From the NCBI GenBank assembly GCA_003990745.1, contig RBNI01003437.1, forward strand, positions 1 to 15,859: a stretch of 15,859 bases of DNA. Direction: 5' to 3'. A program made the translations under genes and the position numbers. The notes beneath the pieces were generated by a model. The model searched no databases. It saw only the letters and a list, made by a program, of their open reading frames with translations, and had not been told where the DNA came from. Of the stretch, positions 7,573 to 15,859 are shown in pieces; position 1 is the stretch's first letter; every line of letters begins with the position of its first letter. Origin of the DNA: Jimgerdemannia flammicorona (lineage: Eukaryota > Mucoromycota > Endogonomycetes > Endogonales > Endogonaceae).

Positions 7573-8220
7573 TTATATATAATTAAAATACTAGAACAAT
7601 TTAAAATATTAAAATACAAACTATTACAAATTTATAAATATATTTATAAAGCCAAAAATAATTAAAATAATCTCTAAAATATTTAATATTTTATACTATT
7701 AAAAAATTAACTTAAATTTTATTTAAGAAATCTAATCAGATTTTTTTTATAATTGATAAAGTAATAAAATATTTATTTAATTATAATAATTTTTAATAAA
7801 TAATAGTTAAATATTTTTTAGATATATTAAAGAAATAATATAGAAATAGATCAAATAATAATAATATTTAATATATTTTAATTTTTAGAACTATATCTCT
7901 TTAAATAATTATTGAAATAAAATATAATCTAATTTTTCAAAAGATATTATATTTTTTTAATTTTTATTTATTATTATTATTATTATTATTAATTATTAGT
8001 TAAAATATTATTCTAATATTGTTTTTATCTAGACTATTATAAATTTTTATATTTTAATATTAACAATTAACCATTACTATTCCAATATTTTATATAACTC
8101 TATTTAACCTTAATTATAGCTATGTATAATATATCTTAATATACTCTCAAAATGACTATAAATAGAGAGCTATATTGTAGAATTATTAGTTATCTAAAAT
8201 AGTAAAAAATAACTATATTC
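7573..8220. other. Very AT-rich block without genes
   Basis: About 650 bp composed almost entirely of A and T, with a (TTA)n microsatellite at 7968-7990. It has stops in every frame and no recognisable element. It looks like the end state of C-to-T mutation or AT-rich heterochromatin. I see no origin-like or centromere-like signature that I could defend. Confidence 0.6.
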
Positions 8221-8240
8221 TTAGAGATCAGAAGGTAATT

Positions 8241-8671
8241 TGTACATAAATTATAATTCCAAGCAGCAAAGCTATTCACTATTACCTGTCTATATAGTAT
8301 CATATAGTGGGTGCTGAGTTCTTCAAATATGTCAGATTATCTTTAAGATATATCTCTTAGACTAACTACAAGTTTGTTATAAACAAGTTCTTATTAGAGT
8401 GCCTTTCCAAGGTCTTATAGTTCTCAAACTTCTTATCTTTAAACTGTCTTAATATCTCTTAGATTGCTTATGTGGAATTGAGTATAAGTGAACTGAGGGG
8501 ACTGACTTTATTTTGAAGAAAATGAGAGAGATATTTATACAAAATATAATTCAATAGTTGCTAAGATATAAAGCTAAATATAAATTCTAATAACCAAATA
8601 AATAAGATACTGAAACACAGAAAACTTCAGTTATAAGTACAAATTTGAGTACCTGTACAAATAGTGGTACA
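8241..8671 (-). repeat. Possible LTR with TATA and AATAAA on the minus strand
   Basis: The segment has short inverted ends (TGTAC at 8241, GTACA ending 8671), and on the minus strand TATAAATA (8532-8539) followed by AATAAA (8507-8512). That compact arrangement resembles the LTR at 2374-2777, although I see no clear sequence similarity to it. No primer-binding site or polypurine tract is evident at either edge. In this orientation it would be a 3' LTR for the degenerate frame at 8757-9718. The call is weak; the TATA and AATAAA could be chance in AT-rich DNA. Confidence 0.3.
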
Positions 8672-8756
8672 AGTTCAGAATGCTGGTAGATTTCAGTTGT
8701 ATAAGAAAAGGATGCCAGAAGATTTAGATATTTAGATAAATAGTTATATAAAGAAC

Positions 8757-9718
8757 TCAGAGCAGAATGTTCAGGACTCTGGGGGCTTCATCTTTATCAC
8801 TACTAGAGATCAGGATGTCTTCAAAGAAAATGAGGTCAGTGAACATTTCATCTATTTTATATATGTCATACATTTTGCATACTTCATACATATCACCAAT
8901 TAGTAGGATGATATCATTGCCAATGATGTCATCATATTCAGCAGTGGTAAGAAGGAGAGCAAGGAGATCTAGGGCTCTGTAATCTATGAAATTCTCTTCT
9001 ACAAAATAAGAGACAAATGTGGGGTCTTGGGGAGGTCTAACCTGGATACTGGAGCCTTAGAATACTAAGATCAATTCTTACAGAAATTGATCTGGATTGT
9101 CCTGGAGAATGGGATTCTAGAACTCTTCTACCTTATCACTATTGAGGATAATAGTGGATTGGACTTCTATAGCCATCATGGCCTCTAGTGCATTTGTATG
9201 ACAGGCTGACAATTTCTTGAAGTCTGAGACTCTGGTATACTCTAAGTTGGGGATTGACAATAGTACATATCTGAAGATCTGGTGAATCTTCTTAGCTTTC
9301 CTTATTTTACATGCATCTATGGGGGTGATATCTTGTATCTCTTAGGGACTAGCCTGAGAGAATTTTTAGTAGAGAAAGTTCTCTATTTCATATTTCTGCT
9401 ATATTCAGAGACATTCAGTAGTGATGGTATTCCTTGTTCTATTTCATAATGGTAGAGGATAAAGTGATAAGAGTTACTAGTACCCAGGTTGAGGCTAGGA
9501 GTCTTTTTGGTACAAGTCCTTATGGCTCTTCTAATGTCTTGGTAGTTCCTGGGCCTTGAGATTTGGCAGGTAGTAGGCATTTTTTTTATAGTGAGTCTTT
9601 GAACTATTTTGGGATTTTGTGAGTCTTGTTTAAGTTGCTGCTGCTGCAGTTCCTTGGTCCTTCTTTTATATTCCTTGAGATATCTATCTTATAGTCATGA
9701 TGACTTATGGTTGGTCAT
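8757..9718 (-). pseudogene. Degenerate unidentified protein gene
   Basis: A minus-strand reading frame can be followed from an ATG near 9718 to a TGA at 8757-8759, about 320 codons with one frameshift (around 9400) and several stops. The 5' part reads as a basic, Gln-rich stretch (YLKEYKRRTKELQQQQLKQ) likely to be helical. The 3' part is open for 99 codons (9056-8760), acidic and hydrophobic, with blocks NFIDYRALDLLALLLTTAEY, IGNDIILLIGDMYEVCKMYD and LIFFEDILISSSDKDEAP. Most stops are TAA or TAG after C-to-T-like changes (CAA or CAG is plausible). Keeping this many open codons in an AT-rich tract argues for real former coding. I do not recognise the family. It may be a transposon accessory or Gag-like protein, or a host gene caught in repeat-directed mutation. 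Confidence 0.5.
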
Positions 9719-9865
9719 TATTGCTCATCTTGTAGCCTGGATGAGTTATGCTATATGATCTTCTTATACTTCATTCTGGTGACTTATAAGAAAAGGTTGT
9801 CTTCTGTGATGATGTCACCATTCTGAGATCACTGTTACATCTTTCTTCTAAATAAGGATCATCTC

Positions 9866-9885
9866 TTTTTTTTTTTTTTTTTTTT
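9866..9885 (-). other. Poly(A) tail of the LINE insertion
   Basis: Twenty uninterrupted T on the plus strand, that is A on the LINE sense strand, directly after the 3' UTR end GTGACTAT. It marks the end of the reverse-transcribed RNA. Confidence 0.8.
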
Positions 9886-9907
9886 ATAGTCACTTGGGCT
9901 CCATTCC

Positions 9908-9913
9908 TTTATT
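9908..9913 (-). terminator. LINE polyadenylation signal
   Basis: AATAAA on the minus strand, 22 nt upstream of the poly(A) tract, the normal spacing for cleavage and polyadenylation. Confidence 0.65.
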
Positions 9914-9953
9914 AATACCCTTCTATCCCATATAAATACAGTGATCCCACCTC

Positions 9954-10638
9954 CTATCTGATCCCCCTAGGGGGGCCCCCCCCCCCTATCCCTTCCCAAT
10001 GAAAGACCACTTTGTCTAACACTATCCCCACCCTCCCACCACTCTGCTCACAAATTCCTGTCACCAAACCACGTCGTCTCCCACCCAGCGGACCCCAACC
10101 AACCCACCATCCAGTCAACAAATCCCCCAACAGCTCCTCCCACCGTGCCAGCTTCTCCTGCAGTCCCATCCGCCTCCCCTCCTCAAATACAAAGAGCCAA
10201 TGACTCGCCAGTCCTACCCACACTGCCAACACCCAGCCTACAGTGAGCCAACCATTACCCACCCCTCCCACTAGCCGGGACTTCAAGACATCCCAGCGAC
10301 CCCCCACACCCACCATCCTCTGCTCTACTCCTAATCTATTCCCGATTACTACCCAAAAATCCCCCAATACCTCACACTCTCCCAGCCAATGTTCTGGCAT
10401 CTGCACCAGGCCCCCAGCCTGCCCTACATTGTAGCACTCCTCACACTCAAATCGGCCACCATCCACCAGATGCCAAGTGCGGAAATTCAACATGACATTC
10501 CTCCGCAGTACCCACCACCAAACCACCCAGTATTTAGGAGGGAGCCACCCTCGCACCTCAGCATTCCAAGACCAGATACCTGCCCAGTCCCACTCCTCGC
10601 CAATCCCTGCTGCCTGCCAGCCACTCGGCCAAAGATCC
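9954..10638 (-). pseudogene. LINE ORF2 C-terminus with RVT-type zinc-binding domain
   Basis: C-terminal part of a non-LTR retrotransposon polyprotein, after the reverse transcriptase. The open frame covers about 200 codons from 10556, and sense coding appears to continue upstream to about 10638 (EEWDWAGIWSWNAEV). It contains LRRNVMLNFRTWHL, then a zinc-binding module CEECYN ... MPEHWLGEC with spacing C-x2-C ... H-x4-C, as in the zf-RVT family, then DFWVVIGNRLGV. It is unusually rich in Trp, Gly and Val. No reverse transcriptase catalytic region is present, so the copy is 5'-truncated. Unlike neighbouring elements it has no stops over this length, and its CpGs are retained, which implies a younger insertion. 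The plus-strand frames across it are shadows. Confidence 0.75.
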
Positions 10639-10854
10639 AGGCCACATTATGCAAGGACCAAGCATATCGATATACAGTACCATTACATACAAGAGTGCAT
10701 TGAAAATGTGGCTATACGCCTGCTATACATCCCTATGGAGCAAATGGCGGCAGATTCGCTAATGAAGGCCCTTCCAAAGGCAAAGTTTGATTTTTGCATG
10801 CAAGGAATGGGTGTAATAATGAGCGATGAGCAGTTAATGGCGAATGATGGGTAA
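10639..10854 (+). pseudogene. Copia RNase H C-terminal fragment
   Basis: The last about 72 codons of a Ty1/copia Pol, ending at TAA 10852-10854. The diagnostic block HYARTKHIDIQYHYI is followed by IRLLYIPMEQMAADSLMKAL and PKAKFDF, matching the copia RNase H end (usually HxRTKHIDI..., then YIPTxxMxADxxTKAL). RNase H removes the RNA strand during cDNA synthesis. The frame is undamaged but 5'-truncated. The open frame continues upstream to 10477 only by running antisense through LINE sequence, so that part is not copia. Confidence 0.9.
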
Positions 10855-11099
10855 AAATAAATATTACGGTGAAACTATGGGTAGAATGAGTGTTACGGCA
10901 AATATTTGTGACGGAAACCTATAATATTGCTCAGAATTTCCATTTTTCACTACTTCTCTTACCTATTTTTACGCTTATAAGCAGGGAATTTCAACCTTTT
11001 TCGGTCATCTAGATAGCATCCCATTGGTAATGTTTTATTTTGCTTAGCTGTAGCTGGAGATTGATCAGTTTTATTTGCATTTGCATTCTTTATCTTATT

Positions 11100-11108
11100 G
11101 AGCAGGAG
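11100..11108 (+). other. Polypurine tract of the copia element
   Basis: GAGCAGGAG directly before the LTR start TGTTG. It corresponds to the usual copia second-strand primer (a G-rich run before TGTTG), with one C interrupting the purines. Confidence 0.7.
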
Positions 11109-11264
11109 TGTTGAGATTACAGGTTACAACTTGATATAGATAATTTGTGGCGTAGTGGCATTGGGGTGACATTATCAACAAACATGTAAAAGCGTGTTAC
11201 TTGAGTGATCAATAAATATCTCTCTCTCTTTTCCTCTCTCCTATTCCTCCAAAAGTTTACAACA
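11109..11264 (+). repeat. 3' LTR of the copia element (156 bp)
   Basis: Starts TGTTGAGATTAC and ends TTTACAACA, giving a 5-bp perfect terminal inverted repeat TGTTG/CAACA, right after the polypurine tract. AATAAA lies at 11211-11216, followed by a short CT run (11219-11230). The length is at the short end for LTRs but ordinary for copia. Confidence 0.85.
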
Positions 11265-11465
11265 CTGAGACATACCGAGACAGCACCTTGTTGGCGATGG
11301 CCAAAGGAAGAAGGCACCACACCAAAACGAATGTACTCCAGACATAGCCAAAGACACCAGAAACTGTGAAAAAGTGAAGAAGACACCAATCTGACACTAA
11401 TAAAGGGGCAACTCAATACCATTGCCCTCCTTCCACCATGCCCATGCAGGTATAGCAAACCAACC
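11265..11465. other. Unassigned sequence between copia LTR and LINE
   Basis: About 200 bp of mixed composition with a few CpGs at its left side. Minus-strand open frames cross it, but they do not match any family I recognise and continue across element borders. It may be pre-insertion target DNA or remaining LINE sequence. Confidence 0.4.
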
Positions 11466-12231
11466 CTAGGTAGAGGGGGTAATAATAGGGGAAAGGAGAC
11501 TTGGAAGATTGCCTACCAAACCTTGTGACTGGTAAGGTAGCAGAGAAAGGAGCTGGTAAATCTTCTCTTCCTGCATCAGTATCACCAAGTTGTCTAGCTC
11601 TTCTGTCTGTGGTGGGTGCCAATCTTCCAAGGCAATACCAATGGAGGCATCTTCTGCCCCACCCTCCTCCTTACTCCACAAGCTACTCCACTGCTCTTCA
11701 GTGTCCTGAGAATGTCTTGAATACTATGTACCAATGTCCCCTCAGCATCAAGAACTCCCTCCCATCTCTGCTGAATTCTCCTTATCCAAAGGGCCCTTAT
11801 GAGAAACTTAGAGGGTCTTTCTCCTTCCTCCAGCCTCTGCCAATAGAGATATACTGCCATACTCTGCACCTGTACTTTCTCCTCCTTCTGCAAGATCTGT
11901 TGCAACTCCACAATCTCCTTTTTCATCCATAGTAATCTCCAATCCTCCACTCCCTCCAGGGCTACTAAATACACCCAATCTTCCAACAGCCTCATCAATC
12001 TAGCAGAGGCTCACACCCTCTTTTTCCTCCTCTGTCTCCCAGCCACCACACTTGCCTCCCTCCAATAGATCTGAGAAGCCTCCTTCAGTCTCATCCATCA
12101 AATGCCAACTGAGGTACCTTTCTATATCCACCCCTCCACCCTCTGCTGAATATCCTCAGCCCACTTGTCCCACAGTACCTTATTGTCTACCAGAGAGGAG
12201 TTGAGGTGCCAATGTCCTGATCCATCCCCAC
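11466..12231 (-). pseudogene. LINE ORF2 linker and start of reverse transcriptase
   Basis: Between endonuclease and polymerase, LINE ORF2 proteins have a helical linker. Here it is open from 11998: LLEDWVYLVALEGVEDW, WMKKEIVELQQILQKEEKVQ, then the very characteristic EGERPSKFLIRALWIRRIQQ and LDAEGTLVHSIQDILRT, which match the segment just before the polymerase domain. A frameshift near 11680 leads into LWSKEEGGAEDAS and EEKIYQLLSLLPYQSQGL, the degraded start of the polymerase (usually ...L..LPxxKSPGxDGL). Beyond about 11466 no reverse transcriptase motif, including YxDD, remains. Confidence 0.75.
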
Positions 12232-12950
12232 TCTCCCCAAAATGTCCCTATCTCAGCAAACCTCAATAATCAGACCACAGACACCATTCTGCCTCCAGAG
12301 ACCCCCAAACATCCGGACCCCAGCAGTCTGCTGTCAAAATCCAGTCAATCCTCATCCCCAGGTCACTCATCTAATATATATACACTCTTTTATCATTCCA
12401 TAGCTCTCTGCCAGTATCCACCAAAGTACTCAGCCTCTCTACTTCCTTCCATACCTCCAAAACTCTACTCCTTCCCTCAGCCCCCTGCTCTCCATCAGTT
12501 CTATCCAATAGTGCATCTCTGACCATATTAAAGTCTCCACCAAGCACATCCATTCCAGCTCCTACCAGAGTCTCTTCCTTCTGGAAACCCTTCACTTACT
12601 ATACACACTCACCCCTCACTGCAGAGTAGTAGCAGAATCCAACTGTAACTAGTTTCTGACCAGTGCAAATCCACTCACCCCAGACCAGCCTGTCTCCCCA
12701 GTTCTGCACATCCTATACATATCTCTCCTCTGCCCTTTCTGATCAGAATCCCAACCTTGCTCTTCCAAAATGCCTTTCCTTCTCATTTCTTTGTCCATTC
12801 TAGTTTATCTAAATTATCCTTGTATCTGATATTCTGCAAAAGAAAGAGATTGGCCTCCAATCCCTTCAGCTAAGCAAAAATGTTCTGTTGATAAAATGAA
12901 CCCTAGAGCCCATTCACATTTAAAGAGAAAATGTTGGTTGTACTGTTCAT
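12232..12950 (-). pseudogene. LINE ORF2 APE-type endonuclease domain
   Basis: The endonuclease nicks target DNA for target-primed reverse transcription. ORF2 starts at the ATG 12948-12950. Visible motifs are SLNVNGL (first motif, catalytic Asn retained), FLLQNIRYKDNLD (where the family has Gln-Glu, here Gln-Asn), GILIRKG, VLGGDFNMV near 12535 (Asp and Asn retained), MRIDWIL, and WSDY at 12266-12277, where the catalytic SDH has His replaced by Tyr, consistent with a C-to-T change. Stops follow NGL, IFA and KK near 12910-12780. A frameshift near 12720 moves the frame from one ending at 12950 to the one ending at 12595. Clear family, dead enzyme. Confidence 0.82.
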
Positions 12951-12987
12951 AAGGAATAATATATAATGTATAAAGTAAGTATATCCT

Positions 12988-15002
12988 CTATTGCTCCATA
13001 TTCATCTCCTTCTGAGTCAGGTCCAGATCATATTCTGTAGCTTCCATCTCCTTTTCAGTCCTCTTAGCCTCCAGTCCAACCAGAAGTTCAGTGAGTCCCT
13101 CATCCTCCTTCTTCTCAAATTCCTCTCAATATTCTAGGCAGGCCTTCTGCCAGAGCTATAACCTATGTCACTCTTCCCAACAGAAAGCAGCCCTCTCACC
13201 AGCAGCAACTGCCAGCCCAGCCTCCCTCTCCTTATTAACCTCATACCCTTCCTTCTCCAGAAAAACAGCAAGAATCTCTACCTTCAGTACCTCTACCACA
13301 CTCTCACCATATAGGATATATGTCCAATGCTCATTACTCATTACTTGCAGGTCCACCTCCCCCAACTCCTCCACTGTAAAGTTGTTCATTATCTTGCACA
13401 TCCATAGTAGGTTTCCCACCTCCTTCCCCCCAGGAGTCACCAGCTACCCTCCATCCAATATTAAGATATCAGCCCCTATACATGCAGCCTCATCTCACTT
13501 CTCCTCCTGAACATTTACCAGTTCATCCTCATCTACTGCCACTACCTGCCCCCCCTTTGTCATCTCAGAAACTCCAAAGTGTACTCTCTGGGCTCCCCAC
13601 ATAGATACATCCTCTGCCACTCTGCCTCTTAAAGCTGGACCTCATCTCATAAGCAGCATAGAGATCAGAGATGGCTCCCAGACCTCAAAGGTGCCATCTA
13701 CATAAGAGTTATTTCCCTTTATCCTCTCTTTCTCTCCTGATCCCTTCTCTGCCTCACTAGCCCAGATGCTCTCCTTGGCTCCTCGTATGATTTCAAAGCC
13801 ACCAGCATTCTTCTTTGCCCTTCTTTTCAGTTTCACCAATAGCTCTCTCTGCCTCTTGCATCCTTGGGATCTTTACCACCACCCCTTATCTATCTGAATT
13901 CTCTTTCCATCCACTACTTCTAAATATATCAACTTAACATATATCTTCCAAGCCTTAGCCCTCAACTCTATAGTACTGCTCAGCTCCTCCAGTGCCTCTA
14001 ACAGATCCTCTTCCTCCTCCTCACTTCACTTCACCCTTATCACCTTATATAAGAAAGCCCCTCAGACTATTACTGAAGGCCAGTTCCTAGCCTTCCTGGT
14101 AGCTTTCTTCCCTGCCAACCAAATTCGAATATCAACATCTGTAGTCCTGAATGAGGTCCCCTCTCAGACCTGGAACCCAATATTGACCACCTTGCTATAC
14201 TCAACCATGACTTCCATAACTCTCCTCCTTATCTTCTCAGTGGTCATTATGGGCACTCTCTTCACCAGCAGTTACACCACCCTGGGGTCTTATGTATCTC
14301 AAGCAGTATATCATCAGAACACACACCTCTCTAACTATCAACCCCACCTTCAGAGCCTCCTCCAATGGTCCAGCTTTCTTGAAGCCAACCTCTACTCCTT
14401 CCAGTCCCTTCAGGAACTTCACAGATGCCACTTTAGCCACCTGCTTAGCAATCAGCTCCAGGATCATTTTCACTGTCACTGCTAAGTTCTGGAAGTATAA
14501 GGTAACTGTGAACTTTGAGATTGACTTCTTGAGTAATAGTACCACTGCTAGTCTCATTATACTATCTGCCAGATTGCTAGGCCTCATGCCTTTTCCACTG
14601 CTTGGTCCACCATCAGCAGTCCCATCTAGAATTTTTTTCCTGATTACTTATTATGCTCCTATCAGCAGTTACTTCCTCAGCCTCTACACTACCAGCCCCA
14701 CTACTCTGGCCCCTCAGAGAGACTCTCTCTTGAGACTACTGCTCTGTAGTCTTTGCTGTCTCCTTACTTCTCCTAAGCCAGCCCTCTAGCCCAGCTCTCT
14801 GCTGACCCCCCTTCACCTTATCTGTAAAGCTTGCCCTCTCTGTTCCCTGACCTCCAGTACTGCCCCCTCCCCTACTACATCCTCCCACCAGTAGACCCCT
14901 CATGCTTCCTCCCAAGCCAGGGCCCCTCTCCACATACTGCCAGTTGAATGCACCCAGGTCACTCTGCCTGATATATACCTCAGAATGCTCATCAGTTGCC
15001 AT
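12988..15002 (-). pseudogene. LINE ORF1 (RNA-binding protein type), frameshifted
   Basis: Upstream ORF of the LINE, about 670 codons long, from ATG 15002 (MATDEHSEVYIRQSDLGAF) to TAG 12988-12990 (ending LTQKEMNMEQ). It survives as four open pieces: 15002-14736, 14587-14237, 13839-13642 and 13440-13168. The first three are in different frames and the last two share one, so there are at least two frameshifts plus stops. The N-terminal piece is Gly/Arg-rich; the middle pieces are Lys/Glu-rich (KKSISKFTVTLYFQNLAVTV, VKLKRRAKKNAGGFEIIRG), as expected of a nucleic-acid-binding chaperone. I see no CCHC knuckle in the open pieces. Assignment rests mainly on its position 37 bp before ORF2 and its size; no catalytic motif is expected. 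Confidence 0.65.
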
Positions 15003-15859
15003 AATACTAGTAGCTTTTCTCCAGAAACTGTGTCGAAAGTATTGCCAAAAGGTTATATAACCTGAATGTTACTGAAGAAAGATTAAGCTAAAACTGCTCT
15101 AAGGCTATCTTTAGACAGAGAGCTGATCTATATCAATGAGGATTTTCACCTTCTATCCTTTAATATCTCTATGCATATATATGCAGATATATCTTTCAGC
15201 AGTCTGAATAATAGCTAGTCTAGATTTATTTATAAGATTGAGACACAGTCAATACTAGACCTAGTAGTTTTTAATAATTTATTTTAAACTCTAGCAGATA
15301 TCAATTATAAGAACTGTAGAAGAGAAACTTCTCTCTTGGCTTCTTGAATCTTTTGCCAGACTTTATTATAGATATCTTAGAGTATGGTCTTTATGGTATA
15401 TATACTTCTTCTTGAGTTTCAGAGTAGTGGGCTATTATTCTTCTTATTCTATTTCTTCATCTTTAGATAAATAACTTCCTTATAAGTTATAGTCTTGAGA
15501 ACAAAAGGTAAAGAATATCAGAGAGATATTTCAATCTATTCTTTCTTATCTGCTTTATATTCCTTCTGAATAGTTCTCTGTCTGCTTTTTTAGATAGTCT
15601 TTCTATTGCTCTTTTTCTATTTTTAGTAGTATAGTCTATTTTCTTAGAAATGATCTTAGTGAGATATAGGTTTAGATTACTGAAGTCTTTTTTTAAAGTT
15701 CTCTATAAGTGGGTTTTAGTTTTCTTATACTAGATTATATTTTTCAGTTTGATAGTTCTGAGTTCCTTTCATTATTTCTTTTATTATTATATTCTATAGC
15801 ATATAGTATATTAACTATCTATAATAGAAGTATTGAACTTATATTCTATCTCAGAGTAA
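15003..15859. other. AT-rich sequence upstream of LINE, no recognised gene
   Basis: The first bases would be the LINE 5' UTR. Further right the sequence is AT-rich with many stops. On the minus strand between about 15630 and 15500 a Lys/Arg-rich stretch reads openly (AIERLSKKADRELFRRNIKQ), perhaps a relic of a transposase or other basic protein, but I cannot place it in a family. No promoter or repeat could be supported. Confidence 0.4.

Larger units (their letters stand above)
9866..10638 (-). mobile_element. LINE 3' end with poly(A) tail, 5'-truncated
   Basis: On the minus strand the coding region ends at a TAG (9954), a short 3' UTR follows with AATAAA at 9908-9913, and 20 adenines begin at 9885, 22 nt beyond the signal. 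This is the classic 3' end of a target-primed LINE insertion. The upper edge is set where sense LINE coding stops and plus-strand copia RNase H begins, near 10638. I found no target-site duplication: the sequence beside the poly(A), GGATCATCTC on the plus strand, does not recur at 10639, so the upper junction may be a rearrangement or the copia edge. Confidence 0.75.
10639..11264 (+). mobile_element. Ty1/copia retrotransposon, 3' end with complete LTR
   Basis: This contains the RNase H C-terminus, about 245 bp of untranslated sequence, a purine tract and a full 156-bp LTR with TGTTG...CAACA ends. Everything upstream of the RNase H tail is missing; the segment abuts the opposite-strand LINE fragment. 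The sequence keeps an intact reading frame and several CpGs. The five bases after the LTR are CTGAG, a possible target duplication that cannot be tested here. Confidence 0.85.
11466..15002 (-). mobile_element. LINE (APE-type non-LTR retrotransposon), 5' part, decayed
   Basis: Minus-strand element with ORF1 (15002-12988), a 37-bp intergenic gap, then ORF2 with apurinic-type endonuclease, linker and the start of reverse transcriptase, truncated near 11466. The plus strand is strikingly pyrimidine-rich, so the sense RNA is purine-rich. CpG is almost absent over the whole 3.5 kb while TG and CA are common. At least four frameshifts and many stops make it inactive. The catalytic reverse transcriptase and the 3' end are missing; the LINE 3' end at 9866-10638 might be from the same family, separated by the copia segment. 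Confidence 0.8.

Noticed and set aside
10012..10434. Pro/Ser-rich plus-strand open frames
   Set aside because: They are antisense shadows of the Trp/Gly-rich LINE C-terminal frame on the minus strand.
10477..10638. N-terminal part of the open frame that ends in copia RNase H
   Set aside because: It runs antisense through LINE coding sequence; only the part from about 10639 matches copia.
13091..13510. 139-codon Ser-rich plus-strand open frame, with similar ones at 11501-11932 and 14183-14789
   Set aside because: They are opposite-strand shadows of LINE ORF1 and ORF2, caused by the pyrimidine-rich strand.
15500..15630. Transposase remnant of Tc1/pogo type
   Set aside because: Only a basic, low-complexity open stretch is visible; no catalytic DDE motif, helix-turn-helix or terminal inverted repeat could be found.

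Overview
The window reads as a transposon graveyard from a filamentous fungus. No intact host gene, tRNA or rRNA was recognised. The fungal assignment is inference: it rests on the element mix (Ty3/gypsy elements, one carrying a dUTPase domain, a Ty1/copia element with a very short LTR, and an APE-type LINE) and on a mutation pattern of C-to-T decay in repeats with AT-rich blocks, as expected from RIP-like mutation or decay of methylated cytosine. I cannot name the species.

Layout. (1) 1-2777, minus strand: the 5' part of a Ty3/gypsy element, with LTR (2374-2777), tRNA primer-binding site, Gag with a CCHC knuckle, dUTPase, aspartic protease and the start of reverse transcriptase. All are in one unshifted frame broken by nine stops, and the element runs off the left edge. 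(2) 2778-3900, plus strand: a strongly decayed gypsy pol tail (end of RNase H, then integrase), into which element 1 appears to have inserted. (3) 4456-5738 and 6056-7572: two diverged copies of a long LTR-like repeat in plus orientation, each with a TATA box, an AATAAA and internal tandem repeats. The first may be the 3' LTR of element 2. (4) 5739-6055 and 7573-8220: extremely AT-rich blocks without genes. (5) 8241-8671: a possible further LTR; 8757-9718: a degenerate minus-strand reading frame that I do not recognise. (6) 9866-10638, minus: the poly(A)-tailed 3' end of a LINE with a zinc-binding C-terminus, abutting 10639-11264, plus: the 3' end of a Ty1/copia element (RNase H tail, polypurine tract, complete 156-bp LTR). 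This block keeps CpG dinucleotides, unlike its flanks, and is probably younger. (7) 11466-15002, minus: the 5' part of a LINE with ORF1, a 37-bp gap, then ORF2 with APE endonuclease, linker and the first part of reverse transcriptase, all frameshifted and stop-ridden. (8) 15003-15859: AT-rich sequence with no recognised gene.

Nothing here looks able to act today. The most notable items are the dUTPase placed between nucleocapsid and protease with all five motifs traceable, the bias of its stops to TGA at positions where the families have arginine, the turnover of tandem repeats between the two long LTR-like copies, and the unidentified degenerate frame at 8757-9718.
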